A DNA stretch of 18,332 nt from DATAEK01 sp036258055 (GCA_036258055.1 DATAEK010000367.1:1-18332), one strand, 5' to 3'. Counted from the stretch's first letter, positions 1 to 7,863 are shown. Notes: generated by a model not told the origin, from the letters alone. A program made the numbers and translations.

Positions 1-52
1 CTGCATTCGACGGACGATGCATCCCCGCTGACGGCGTTGCTCCTCCTTCAAA

Positions 53-72
53 TACTCCCGGTTACTCCCGGT
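53..72. repeat. Perfect 10-bp tandem duplication
   Basis: TACTCCCGGT occurs twice head to tail with no spacer (53-62 and 63-72). It lies just past the stop of the membrane-protein remnant. Two copies only, so it may be a replication-slippage scar; no function can be assigned. Confidence 0.5.
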
Positions 73-93
73 ATTCTCAGTCGTCGCGCCTTG

Positions 94-547
94 TCAGCGG
101 GGCGCCTCGCCCGTCTCGGTGCGACGCCGCACTTGCGCCACCGACTGCCAGGCCGCGGCACCCGCGCCGTCGTCGGTGACGCCGAACCTGCGTGCAGTCT
201 GGCGGCCGGCAAAGATCCCGATCAGCAGGAAGGGGTAGGCCCACGCGACGTAGGTGCCCGTCGGCTGAATCTTCAGGGGCGACGAGGCGAGCGCCACGGC
301 CGCACTAGTGAAGAGCGTAGAAGACGGGTCCGTACGCCGCGCCCGGCGTTCCGGTGAGGAGCGGATCGCCATACGGCAGCCGGCCACGTTCGCGCAGCCG
401 CTGTGCGCCGAGATTAACGTTGCCGAACGTCGGGCTGTAGACCTCGCGCAGCAGCTGACGCTCCTGCGGCTGCCGGCCGGACCTCACGCCGATCGCGATC
501 ACGCAGGTGAACGCCACGATTGCGAGAACCACCATCCGGCGGGTCAT
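94..547 (-). pseudogene. Doubly deleted remnant of a GT-C-like polytopic membrane protein
   Basis: This is a broken relative of the intact 562-residue membrane protein at 13772-15460, on the opposite strand. Three blocks align in order. First, the N-terminus (MTRRMVVL..., ending in REVYSPTFG) matches residues 1-42 of the intact protein. Next comes LGAQRLRERGRLPYGDPLL through AAYGPVFYA, matching residues 203-236. Last is LASSPLKIQPTGTYV through LLIGIFAG near the C-terminus. About 158 residues are missing between blocks 1 and 2, and that junction stays in frame. About 250 are missing between blocks 2 and 3; that junction shifts frame and runs into TAG at 305-307. The last block is then open to a TGA at 94-96. 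The start is set by alignment with the intact protein. With most membrane segments gone, a working product is very unlikely. The remnant is divergent from the membrane-protein gene starting at 789. Confidence 0.87.
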
Positions 548-574
548 TGCACGACTTCCTGGTGCATGCAGCCC

Positions 575-583
575 GACGATACA
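575..583 (-). promoter_or_regulatory. Conserved TGTATCGTC element upstream of the remnant
   Basis: The minus strand reads TGTATCGTC, ending 27 nt before the remnant's ATG. The intact relative has TGTATCATC at 13736-13744, also 27 nt before its ATG. A -10-like role (TATCGT/TATCAT) is plausible, but no good -35 box is visible. Confidence 0.35.
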
Positions 584-646
584 TGCTGCCGCCGGCATTC
601 GGCGCGAGACGCGCCGACACATCGTGGCGCTCGATGTCGCGCGCGG

Positions 647-676
647 TCGACGTCTCTCTCGATCGAGCGGTAGAAT
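647..676 (+). promoter_or_regulatory. Possible promoter for the membrane protein at 789
   Basis: A -10-like TAGAAT lies at 671-676. It is preceded, across an 18-nt gap, by TCGACG at 647-652, a weak -35 match. It sits in the 241-bp divergent gap between the remnant and the plus-strand gene and would give a leader of roughly 100 nt. This is a sequence-match inference only. Confidence 0.28.
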
Positions 677-788
677 CACACGTCCGCAATCCGTCTATGT
701 CAGATCGGAATCCCTGGCCTTCATCGTCAGACGTCATGGCGGTCTCGAGTCCCCGGTGCCGCGCCAGCACTCGAAGGTTTCCCCGGTC

Positions 789-2144
789 GTGAGCCGTCGC
801 GATCGCGCGCGGGCGCTCGCGGCCTGGGCGTTTGCCGTCGTTCTCGTCGGCGTTTCCTACTTCTCGTACGCGTCGCAATTCAACACCGGCAGCCGCTGGC
901 AGGCCAGCAACTTCGACCCGGCGGACTACCGCATCCTCGCCGAACACTTCTGGCATGTGCGGACGCCCGCAAGCACCTACGACGTTGACGAAGAGTGGCA
1001 GGCGTTCCTGCGCAGGATTCCGTTCCGAGGGATCGGGCTGGGAACGTTGTATCTCCTGGTCGGCATTCTGAGGACGGGACACGCTCCGTCAACACCCGAA
1101 GACATTCTTGCCACGGGCGTCGCGCTCGCGATGCTGGAGAAGATTCTGCTGGCCGTGGCCTTGTTGCTTCTCTTCGAGGTTGTGCGGCGATCGTGGGGAA
1201 CACTGTCTGCCGTGGTCGCGATAACCGCGACAGCGCTGCCGCCACGGTTCTGGAGGCTGAGCGACGACTTCCTGGCGGAGCCGGTTCTGCGCGTCTGTTT
1301 CCTGCTGCTGCTCGCGAGCGCGATCCTCATCGGCTGGAAGAAATCGACGGCGCTCGCGTTCGGCATGATGTTGCTGATCTTGTTCGCAGCCCATCTGAAG
1401 GCTGACTGGGCGTTGGCGGGCCTTCTTCTGCTGCCAGTCCTTCTGCTGAGCCCCCCTGTCTCCCTGGCCTCGGTCCGCCTCAAGGCAGCGCTGTCGGTCG
1501 CTGCCCTGCTCATCCCGCTCAGCATCGTCGCGGTCAACTGGATCGGGTGGGGACTGTCCTCACCCAGACCTGGGGTCGCCCTTCACGTGAATCTCAAGTA
1601 CGGCGAGGAGCTCGTTCGCTCCTTTTGTGCGCAACCGCAGCAGGGCGATCGGAGCTCGCCTGTCTGCGACAGTGAGCGTCCGCGGCGGTTCTGGTGGAAC
1701 GTCTACATCGGCCGGGACCTCACGCCGCAGGACATGGCGGCGTTCGACGCGTCCGCGCGCCGCGACCTGCTCACCCATCCCGGTCGAGACGTGCGCGAGT
1801 TCTGGGCGGGCCTCGGACTCGCGTCGAGCGTCCCCGGCACGACGTCGCGGCTCGGCGCCGGATTCCGCGTCGTTCCGATCCCGGAGCCCTGGCACACGAT
1901 CGTGCGGTGGATGGATCTGGCTGTGTGGATCCTGTTGATCGTCGGGCTGGCGTCGTCCGAGACTCGTCTGGCGTGCGGCGTTGCGCTCGTGCTGTGGATC
2001 GTGCCGGCCGTCGGCAATATCGTTTCTCTGTACGAGCTGCGTTACCACATGCCGATGGCCGGCGTCGCCGCCACGTGTGCGTTCGGTGTGCTGACTCTCA
2101 GAGTGCGCGGCAGGTTGGGCAGCAGTCAGCCTCAATCCGCGTGA
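789..2144 (+). CDS. Polytopic membrane protein, possibly GT-C glycosyltransferase-like
   Basis: Predicted 451-residue integral membrane protein of no family I can name. I chose GTG at 789 (MSRRDRARAL...) because it gives a short basic N-terminus directly before the first hydrophobic segment (about 10-26) and has a GAAGG 11 nt upstream; GTG at 756 is the alternative. The longer open frame back to 507 overlaps the remnant and looks non-coding. The first outside loop contains FDPADYRILAEHFW (about 42-55), acidic as in GT-C enzymes. Further hydrophobic segments lie near 82-93, 107-129, 136-150, 166-182, 187-221, 228-254, 375-388 and 394-412. A soluble loop (about 260-365) separates the two halves. 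The C-terminal LYELRYHMPMAG recalls the RYxxP-type end of GT39-like proteins. A glycan or lipid-glycan transferase role is inferred from topology and neighbours only. Confidence 0.78.
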   Translation: MSRRDRARALAAWAFAVVLVGVSYFSYASQFNTGSRWQASNFDPADYRILAEHFWHVRTPASTYDVDEEWQAFLRRIPFRGIGLGTLYLLVGILRTGHAPSTPEDILATGVALAMLEKILLAVALLLLFEVVRRSWGTLSAVVAITATALPPRFWRLSDDFLAEPVLRVCFLLLLASAILIGWKKSTALAFGMMLLILFAAHLKADWALAGLLLLPVLLLSPPVSLASVRLKAALSVAALLIPLSIVAVNWIGWGLSSPRPGVALHVNLKYGEELVRSFCAQPQQGDRSSPVCDSERPRRFWWNVYIGRDLTPQDMAAFDASARRDLLTHPGRDVREFWAGLGLASSVPGTTSRLGAGFRVVPIPEPWHTIVRWMDLAVWILLIVGLASSETRLACGVALVLWIVPAVGNIVSLYELRYHMPMAGVAATCAFGVLTLRVRGRLGSSQPQSA

Positions 2145-2203
2145 GGATCAGCGATCCCATCCTGTGGGCAGCCCTCCAGTCGTGGCCACTACATGGAACG
2201 CCC

Positions 2204-4087
2204 TCAGTCGAGGACGAACTCCCGCTGCCATTCATCGTCGGCGACAGGCTTGGGCTGCTCGGTCTTGTACAGGACGAAATTCTCGAGGACCAGAACGTCG
2301 ATATTCGTCCGCATGAAGCAGCGGTACGCATCCTCGGGCGTGCAGACGATCGGTTCGCCCCTGACGTTGAACGATGTGTTGACGACCACGGGGCAACCGG
2401 TTCGGCGGTAGAACGCGTCGATGATGTCGTAGTAGAGCGGGTTGGTCTCGCGACGAACTGTCTGAATCCGCGCCGAGCAGTCGACGTGCGTCACGGCCGG
2501 AATCGTCGATCGCGGCACGTTCAACTGCTCGATGCCCCACAGGTTCTGGGCGTCAGCCGGCAGCGGGAGGCGGCGATCGGCGGCCACGTCGGCCACGAGG
2601 AGCATGTAGGGACTGTCGGTGTCGAGCTCGAACCACTCCGCGACGTGCTCGCGAAGCACGCTCGGCGCGAAGGGCCGGAACGATTCGCGGAACTTGATCT
2701 TCAGGTTCATCACCGACTGCATCGACGGCGATCGCGCGTCACCGATGATCGATCGGCCGCCCAGCGCGCGGGGCCCGAATTCCATCCGGCCCTGAAAGAG
2801 ACCGATGACCTTTTCGTCCGCAAGCAGCGCCGCCACCAGTTCCGCCAGCTCCGCCTCCGGCAGTCGAGTGGAGACGATTCCGCGCTCATCGAGGAACCGC
2901 TGGATCTCACCGGCCGTGAACCGGGGACCGAGGTAGGAGCCGCTCATGCCATCCGCGAACGGCGGCGGAGTGGCCGGCTGACGCCATTCGGAGGGTCTCT
3001 GCCAGGTGCCGGTGCTTTCCGCGCTCATCCGCGGCTTGTCGAGATGGCGGTGCCAGACGTTCAGCGCGACGCCGAGCGCGCCACCGGCATCGCCCGCGGC
3101 CGGCTGGATCCAAATCTCGTCGAAGATGCCTTCTCGCATGATCCGGCCGTTGCCGACACAGTTCAGCGCCACGCCGCCGGCGAGGCAGAGATCCCGCAAT
3201 CCGGTCTGCTGTCTCGCGTGGCGCGCCATCTTCAGCATCGCCTCTTCGGTCACGTCCTGAACCGAGCGCGCGAGATCCATCTCTCGCTGTGTCAACCGGC
3301 TCTCGGGCGTTCTCGGCGGACCGCCAAACAGACGCTCGAACGCACTCGCTGTCATCGTGAGGGCATGCGGGTAGGAGAAGTACTCCATGTTCATCCACAC
3401 GCTGCCGTCATCGCGGATCTCGACCAGATGGTCCTTGATCGCTTTCACGTACTTCGGTTCGCCGTAGGGCGCGAGGCCCATCACTTTGTATTCCCCGGAA
3501 TTCACCTTGAATCCCGTGAAATACGTGAACGCCGAGTAGAGGAGGCCGAGTGAGTGCGGAAAACGCTGCTCCATCAGCAGCTCGAGATCGTGACCGCGGC
3601 CGGCGCCGATGGATGATGTCGCCCATTCGCCGACGCCGTCGATGGTGATGATCGCCGCCGACTCGAAAGGGGAAGGGTAGAATGCCGACGCGGCGTGCGA
3701 TTCGTGGTGCTCGCCGAAAAGGATCTCGCCTTCGTAGCCGGCCAGATGCTCCTGGAGCGCATCGGCCATCCAGAGCTTTTCGCCGAGCCACACCGGCATC
3801 GCCGCCAGGTAGGAGCGCAGGCCGCGCGGCGCAAACGCGACGTAGGTCGTCAGCAGGCGCTCGAACTTGACGAGCGGTTTCTCGTAGAAGGCCGCGAAGT
3901 TCAAGTCGGCCGTCGTGATCCCCGCTTCCCGCAGGCAATAGTCGACAGCGTGCGATGGGAAATCCGCGTCGTGCTTCTTGCGCGTGAAGCGTTCTTCCTG
4001 CGCGGCGGCAACGATGCGGCCGTCTTCGATGAGGGCGGCGGCGGAATCGTGATAGAACGCCGAAATGCCCAGTATGCGGATCGGCAA
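2204..4087 (-). CDS. Carbamoyltransferase, NodU/CmcH family
   Basis: Predicted 627-residue O-carbamoyltransferase. The family uses carbamoyl phosphate and ATP, through a carbamoyl-adenylate, to carbamoylate a hydroxyl on a sugar, antibiotic or other small molecule. The N-terminal Kae1-like domain opens with RILGISAFYHDSAAAL. It carries the metal/nucleotide-site motif HHESHAAS at 127-134, IDGVGEW at about 149-155 and the LAGGVALNC segment near 302-310. The YrdC-like C-terminal domain has GRMEFGPRALGGRSIIGD (433-450), FRESFRPFAPS (466-476) and the late VVVNTSFNVRGEPIV stretch (567-581). Length and order are typical of a complete enzyme. The start is TTG, because the conserved family N-terminus begins exactly there; no ATG is better placed. 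Only 3 nt separate it from the stop of the preceding small gene, and no Shine-Dalgarno is evident, so translational coupling is likely. The substrate is unknown; the context suggests a cell-surface glycan. Confidence 0.95.
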   Translation of the reverse strand: MPIRILGISAFYHDSAAALIEDGRIVAAAQEERFTRKKHDADFPSHAVDYCLREAGITTADLNFAAFYEKPLVKFERLLTTYVAFAPRGLRSYLAAMPVWLGEKLWMADALQEHLAGYEGEILFGEHHESHAASAFYPSPFESAAIITIDGVGEWATSSIGAGRGHDLELLMEQRFPHSLGLLYSAFTYFTGFKVNSGEYKVMGLAPYGEPKYVKAIKDHLVEIRDDGSVWMNMEYFSYPHALTMTASAFERLFGGPPRTPESRLTQREMDLARSVQDVTEEAMLKMARHARQQTGLRDLCLAGGVALNCVGNGRIMREGIFDEIWIQPAAGDAGGALGVALNVWHRHLDKPRMSAESTGTWQRPSEWRQPATPPPFADGMSGSYLGPRFTAGEIQRFLDERGIVSTRLPEAELAELVAALLADEKVIGLFQGRMEFGPRALGGRSIIGDARSPSMQSVMNLKIKFRESFRPFAPSVLREHVAEWFELDTDSPYMLLVADVAADRRLPLPADAQNLWGIEQLNVPRSTIPAVTHVDCSARIQTVRRETNPLYYDIIDAFYRRTGCPVVVNTSFNVRGEPIVCTPEDAYRCFMRTNIDVLVLENFVLYKTEQPKPVADDEWQREFVLD

Positions 4088-4090
4088 GCG

Positions 4091-4249
4091 CTAGAACAGC
4101 GTGTAGATGAACGGCGCGAGCGCGCTCGACTGCGCGAAGATCAACAGAATCCCCACCAGCACGAACATGAAGACGAGCGGCGCGAGCCAGTATTTCTTCT
4201 CCTGGCGGAGAAGACCCCAGAATTCCACGAGCACACGACTCTTGCTCAT
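4091..4249 (-). CDS. DUF5989-type small membrane protein
   Basis: A 52-residue gene read from the sequence: MSKSRVLVEFWGLLRQEKK..., one membrane segment (about 21-40), then the ending SSALAPFIYTLF. A basic FWxxLRxEKKYW stretch followed by one helix and SALAPFIYTLF is the pattern I know from DUF5989 proteins. These are habitually found beside carbamoyltransferases and SxtJ proteins in glycan and natural-product loci. Its biochemical role is not established. GAGGA (4254-4258) overlaps the upstream stop and sits 4 nt before ATG, a good ribosome site. The gene starts 7 nt after the SxtJ-like stop and ends 3 nt before the carbamoyltransferase TTG. The operon position suggests it anchors or assists the enzyme at the membrane (inference). 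Confidence 0.88.
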   Translation of the reverse strand: MSKSRVLVEFWGLLRQEKKYWLAPLVFMFVLVGILLIFAQSSALAPFIYTLF

Positions 4250-4256
4250 TCAGTCC

Positions 4257-4667
4257 TCAGTACATCCGTGAGTAATGACGCCGATCGCGATAGCGCGCCG
4301 GATACGGCGTCCACCCGTTGTCCGATTCTTTCCTGCGCGCGAGTGGATCCTTGCCCGTCAGACGCCAGAACGCGTTCAGGGGCACGATGATCGCCGAGAA
4401 CATTACCGTGAGCAGGATCCGCGAGTTCACGTAACCGAGCACGTGCACCAGCCGCCACCACCACTTGCTCGGCCACGCCAGCAGGCGAGGCATCGTCAAG
4501 CCGAAGGTGAGCAGTGGCACGCCGGTGATGCCGGTTATCGCAGCCGGGTAGACATGATGGCGCCACGCCGCTACCGCCGCGAATGCGCACATCGCACCGC
4601 CGACCGACACGCCGAACGAACGTTCTGGGTTCTTGGGACCGCGGTGGGCCGTCAGGCTCGTGGTCAT
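4257..4667 (-). CDS. SxtJ-like membrane protein
   Basis: Predicted 136-residue membrane protein, first gene of the carbamoyltransferase operon. Hydrophobic segments lie at about 20-34, 41-62 and 74-100. The conserved tail reads FWRLTGKDPLARR (about 100-112), then a basic, aromatic cytoplasmic end (YPARYRDRRHYSRMY). FWRLxGxDPL is the hallmark I recognise from SxtJ-family proteins, named after a saxitoxin-cluster protein and usually next to NodU/CmcH carbamoyltransferases. No catalytic function is known for the family. The ATG at 4667 gives a short polar N-terminus with GPKNPERSFG before the first helix. Its ribosome site is weak (an AAAGA just upstream). It is divergent from the 649-residue membrane protein across a 146-bp gap holding a 9-bp inverted repeat. 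Confidence 0.87.
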   Translation of the reverse strand: MTTSLTAHRGPKNPERSFGVSVGGAMCAFAAVAAWRHHVYPAAITGITGVPLLTFGLTMPRLLAWPSKWWWRLVHVLGYVNSRILLTVMFSAIIVPLNAFWRLTGKDPLARRKESDNGWTPYPARYRDRRHYSRMY

Positions 4668-4698
4668 TCTTTGCCGTGGAGTTCACCGTGAGTCATCG

Positions 4699-4721
4699 GC
4701 TCATCGCGACTTGCGATGAGC
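4699..4721. promoter_or_regulatory. Perfect 9-bp inverted repeat in a divergent intergenic gap
   Basis: GCTCATCGC at 4699-4707 and its exact reverse complement GCGATGAGC at 4713-4721 are separated by 5 nt. It lies 31 bp upstream of the SxtJ-like ATG and about 92 bp upstream of the plus-strand start. The gap is divergent and there is no T-tract, so it is not a terminator. It could be an operator for a dimeric regulator or a leader hairpin. Confidence 0.55.
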
Positions 4722-4813
4722 ACCCTTCAGATGACAACGCCGCGAAAAACCCGCACATAACCGCATGAAATGATACCACGTCCGCCTGCGCGGTCGCCGG
4801 CGGGACCGCACGT

Positions 4814-6763
4814 ATGATGAACGACATGAGCCGTTTCCGCGTCCCGGACACGCTGAAGGCAGCTGCGCTGTACGGCGTGTTGACGGTGCTTCTGGCCTAT
4901 CCGCTGTCGGTACGACCGGGCGAGGCCGTGTTTGGCGACAATCCCGATACCCATCTCTTCATCTGGACGCTGGCCTGGGATGCGCACGCGTTCCTGCATC
5001 ATCCGCTCACGATTTTCGACGCGAACATCTACTATCCTTTTCCGCACACCCTCGCGTATTCGGAAAACCTGATCGGTCTCGCGCTGTTCTCCGCGCCGGT
5101 CCAATGGCTGACCGGTAATCCCGTCCTGGCCATGAATGTGGCTGCCCTTCTTGCATGCCTGATGTGCGGCGTCGGCGCTTATGTGCTCGCGGCACGGCTC
5201 GGGCTCAGTTCGCGGGCGGCCCTCATCTGCGGTCTCGTGTTCGCGTTCTCGCCGGCGCGCTTTGTCCGAACCGGACAGCTCCACGTAGGCGCCGTCCAGT
5301 GGATTCCTTTCACATTGGCCTACCTGCATGCGTACCTGGATCATGGCGGCAAATGGAATCTGCGGCTGGCGGCGGCGTTCTTCGCATTACAAGCGCTGAC
5401 CAGCGGTCACGGCGCCGTCTTCCTCACGGCGGCTGCGGGTGGCCTGATCGCCTACCGGTGTCTCCTGGGCGAACCGCTCGCACTCACACAGCGGCTCCGT
5501 GATTTCGGTCTCTCTGGTGCGCTGCTGATCGCGCCGGCGGTGTTGGTGTACGCGCCGTACCGGCGAGTGCGGCTGGAGATGGGCTTTCGCCGCACGTTCG
5601 AAGCATGGGAGCCCACACCGGAAAGCTTTCTGGCGGCGCGCACGCACTTCCAGGGCTGGCTGCTCTCGTGGTTCCCAGGGCCTCATCCGAACGAAACCGC
5701 GACGGCGTACTTCTTTCCCGGCTGGTTGCCGCTGTTGCTGTCGGCGATCGCGATCGTCTCGTTCATCTGGTTGCGCGTTCGATCGTGGCGTTCAGTTTCG
5801 TCGCGGCGCTGGCAGCCTGTCTTGGCAAGTCTTCTGGAGCTCGCTGCCGTGCTGGGTACTGCTGTCGGGCTGATGGTGGTCGTGACCGGTCCCGTGCGCT
5901 TCAGGATTTGGGGCGATGTGCTGTTCTCGGCGCGGTCCGCGCTGCGTCCTCTGGGATTCGCCGTCGCGGCAATTGCTCTCCGCATCGTGCTGCGTCGTGC
6001 AGTGCCGTTCTCGGTCGGATCGTATCGCCGGCAACTGGCAACCCTCTGGCCGCGATGGTCCGCGCGAGCGGCCGAATGGCGTCGCGCGCCGACGCCGTTC
6101 TACGTCTTGCTGACGTTGGCGAGCGTGCTGATCCTGATGGCGCCTCCGATCGGTATCTGGCCCCACGTCTTCTGGTTGCCAGGCTTCAACCTCATTCGCG
6201 CGCCAGGCCGGTTCGTGATCCTGACCGTCCTCGGGATCGCGGTGCTGTCGGCGATTGGTTTCGATCGGCTCGTGGCGCGTTTCTCTCCGCGAGGGCAGAG
6301 CTGGCTGACCGCCGCGACAGTTGTACTGATGCTGGGCGAGTTCGCCGGGATGCCGCTGCCGGCGTTCCCGTTTCGCGTCGATTATCCAGCTGCCGACCGC
6401 TGGCTCGCGGATCAACCCGAGTCGCTCGTGATCGCGGAGTTTCCCGTCTTGCCTTCGGCGCGCTACCAGACGTTGTACATGCTGCATTCGATGGCGAACT
6501 GGCACAAGACCGTCCACGGGTACAGCGGGTACGAAGCCGAGATGCACACCGTTCTCTACAACGAGCTCCGAGGCTTTCCGGACGAGCTGAGTTGCCGCCG
6601 CCTCCGCGAGCTTGGCGTGACTTACGCCGTTGTACACGAAGGCCTGTATCCGCCGGGCATCTGGCCGACGATAGAAGAGCGTTTGAAGCTTTTCGAGGAC
6701 CAGCTGAAACTCGAGTACTCCACACCCGGCGCTCGCGTCTACTCGTTGCGTAAGCAGCCGTGA
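4814..6763 (+). CDS. GT-C-like polytopic membrane protein
   Basis: Predicted 649-residue membrane protein with about 11-13 hydrophobic segments, resembling the GT-C (ArnT/YfhO-like) type of orphan membrane glycosyltransferases. The first segment (about 15-31) is followed by an outside loop with FGDNPDTHLFIWTLAWDAHA (40-59). Its acidic residues sit where GT-C enzymes bind the metal or lipid-phosphate sugar donor. The loop continues with DANIYYPFPHTLAYSENLIG. A second conserved-looking stretch, WLPGFNLIRAPGRFVIL (454-470), precedes the last helices. The C-terminal 130 residues are soluble and end in a compact alpha/beta-like region containing ELGVTYAVVHEG. ATG at 4814 is chosen, with GGGA 8 nt upstream; ATGs at 4817 and 4826 are alternatives. 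It is followed after 107 bp by the propeller lipoprotein. Donor and acceptor cannot be told from sequence. Confidence 0.85.
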   Translation: MMNDMSRFRVPDTLKAAALYGVLTVLLAYPLSVRPGEAVFGDNPDTHLFIWTLAWDAHAFLHHPLTIFDANIYYPFPHTLAYSENLIGLALFSAPVQWLTGNPVLAMNVAALLACLMCGVGAYVLAARLGLSSRAALICGLVFAFSPARFVRTGQLHVGAVQWIPFTLAYLHAYLDHGGKWNLRLAAAFFALQALTSGHGAVFLTAAAGGLIAYRCLLGEPLALTQRLRDFGLSGALLIAPAVLVYAPYRRVRLEMGFRRTFEAWEPTPESFLAARTHFQGWLLSWFPGPHPNETATAYFFPGWLPLLLSAIAIVSFIWLRVRSWRSVSSRRWQPVLASLLELAAVLGTAVGLMVVVTGPVRFRIWGDVLFSARSALRPLGFAVAAIALRIVLRRAVPFSVGSYRRQLATLWPRWSARAAEWRRAPTPFYVLLTLASVLILMAPPIGIWPHVFWLPGFNLIRAPGRFVILTVLGIAVLSAIGFDRLVARFSPRGQSWLTAATVVLMLGEFAGMPLPAFPFRVDYPAADRWLADQPESLVIAEFPVLPSARYQTLYMLHSMANWHKTVHGYSGYEAEMHTVLYNELRGFPDELSCRRLRELGVTYAVVHEGLYPPGIWPTIEERLKLFEDQLKLEYSTPGARVYSLRKQP

Positions 6764-6842
6764 TCCGGCCCGGTCGAGCCGACTCCGTCCGCTGCCACCA
6801 CGGCATGCGTGCCGGCCGCTCGTTTGCACCAAAACTTGCGGG

Positions 6843-6865
6843 TGTATCGTCCAAAGTACGAGGAG
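6843..6865 (+). promoter_or_regulatory. TGTATCGTC element and ribosome site deciding the lipoprotein start
   Basis: AGGAG at 6861-6865 sits 5 nt before ATG 6871 and rejects the longer open frame back to 6760. TGTATCGTC at 6843-6851 is the same 9-mer seen upstream of the membrane-protein remnant and may be a -10-like element. Confidence 0.5.
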
Positions 6866-6870
6866 CGCTG

Positions 6871-7839
6871 ATGAACGGTGTTGCCATGCGCGTGGTGCCA
6901 CTCATCCTGACTGCAACGTTGGCGTGCTCGGGCCGCGGGGATGCCAATGGGCCGGAGCCGGAGAACAACAGTCCCGGGAGCCTACCGACTGCGGTCTCGC
7001 CGTTTCCGACGGGCCTCAAAGGCACGCTCGCCTTCGAATCCGATCGCGAAGGCCGCACGAAGATCTACACGCTCCAGCTCGAGACCGGTAAGATCACGCG
7101 GTTGACCGAAGGGCCCTTGTGGCACGACAGTCATCCGACCTGGTCGCCTGACGGCCGCCGCATCGCGTTCCACTCCACGCGCAACGGCAACTTCGACATT
7201 TACGTCATGGATGCCGACGGCGGCAACATTCAACGACTGACAGACCACCCGGCCAACGAGTTCGATCCGACCTGGGACAAAGACATGCGCAGCATCGTGT
7301 TCACTGGCGAGCGGGACGGGCGCGGCGAGATCTATCGGGTCTGGCTCGATTCGAAGAAGGTCGATCGCCTGACCGCAGGATTCGATCGCGCGATCATGCC
7401 GGCAGAGTCTCCTGACGGGCGCTACGTCGCGTACGCCGGACAGACGATTCGCGAATTCCAGATCCACGTCGTCGATCTCACTCGAAACAACGAGATCTCT
7501 CAGGTGACCTCGGGAGAGGCCGCCTGCCGCCCGGCGTTCTCGCCGGACAGCCGCGCCATCGCGTTCGTGCTCGGCCAGGATCCGTCGCGTCTGGGCATCG
7601 TCGACATGCAGACCCGGCAGGCGCGGACGCTGTACAAACATCCGTCGCTCTGGCTGTACTACCCGGTGTTTTCTCCAGATGGCGAGCGCGTCGCGTTTGC
7701 CGTCAGTCCGCAGCACCATCAGGGCGAGGACTGGGACTTGGCCATCGTTTCAACGCAGTCGCCGGGCACGACGTTTCAACGGCTGACCGTGGGGCCGGGC
7801 AACGATCGGCTGCCAAGCTGGAAGCCGATCCCGCACTGA
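6871..7839 (+). CDS. Predicted lipoprotein with TolB-like beta-propeller repeats
   Basis: Predicted 322-residue exported protein. The N-terminus MNGVAMRVVPLILTATLACS is a short signal peptide ending in a lipobox-like TLAC, so Cys19 would be lipidated; Thr at -3 is a slightly weak match. After a Gly/Pro/Asn-rich linker the rest is a series of about 40-45-residue PD40/TolB-type blades. They show WSPDGRRIAFHSTRNG, IYVMDADGGNIQRLTDH, SPDGRYVAYAG, FSPDSRAIAFVLG and FSPDGERVAFAVSP, with about six blades. Such propellers usually bind proteins or glycans in the periplasm and are rarely enzymes. The fold is clear, the partner unknown. It is collinear with the 649-residue membrane protein and faces the GH-like gene tail to tail, 24 bp apart. 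Confidence 0.9.
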   Translation: MNGVAMRVVPLILTATLACSGRGDANGPEPENNSPGSLPTAVSPFPTGLKGTLAFESDREGRTKIYTLQLETGKITRLTEGPLWHDSHPTWSPDGRRIAFHSTRNGNFDIYVMDADGGNIQRLTDHPANEFDPTWDKDMRSIVFTGERDGRGEIYRVWLDSKKVDRLTAGFDRAIMPAESPDGRYVAYAGQTIREFQIHVVDLTRNNEISQVTSGEAACRPAFSPDSRAIAFVLGQDPSRLGIVDMQTRQARTLYKHPSLWLYYPVFSPDGERVAFAVSPQHHQGEDWDLAIVSTQSPGTTFQRLTVGPGNDRLPSWKPIPH

Positions 7840-7863
7840 GGCAAATCAGGGCAGAGGGATTCC

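Noticed and set aside
37..357. 106-codon open frame on the plus strand
   Set aside because: It is antisense to the membrane-protein remnant, of arginine-rich composition typical of GC-rich shadow frames.
507..788. N-terminal extension of the membrane protein at 789
   Set aside because: It overlaps the remnant antisense, is Arg-rich and unlike a membrane N-terminus; GTG 789 gives a sensible one.
2145..2157. Hairpin GGATC-AGC-GATCC as a terminator
   Set aside because: The stem is only 5 bp with a 3-nt loop and no T-tract follows.
1694..3553. 619-codon plus-strand frame across the end of one gene and the carbamoyltransferase
   Set aside because: It is antisense to a gene with clear family motifs; composition is His/Arg-rich and no domain is recognisable.
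5792..6901. 369-codon minus-strand frame
   Set aside because: Antisense to the 649-residue membrane protein, with Gln/Arg/His-rich shadow composition.
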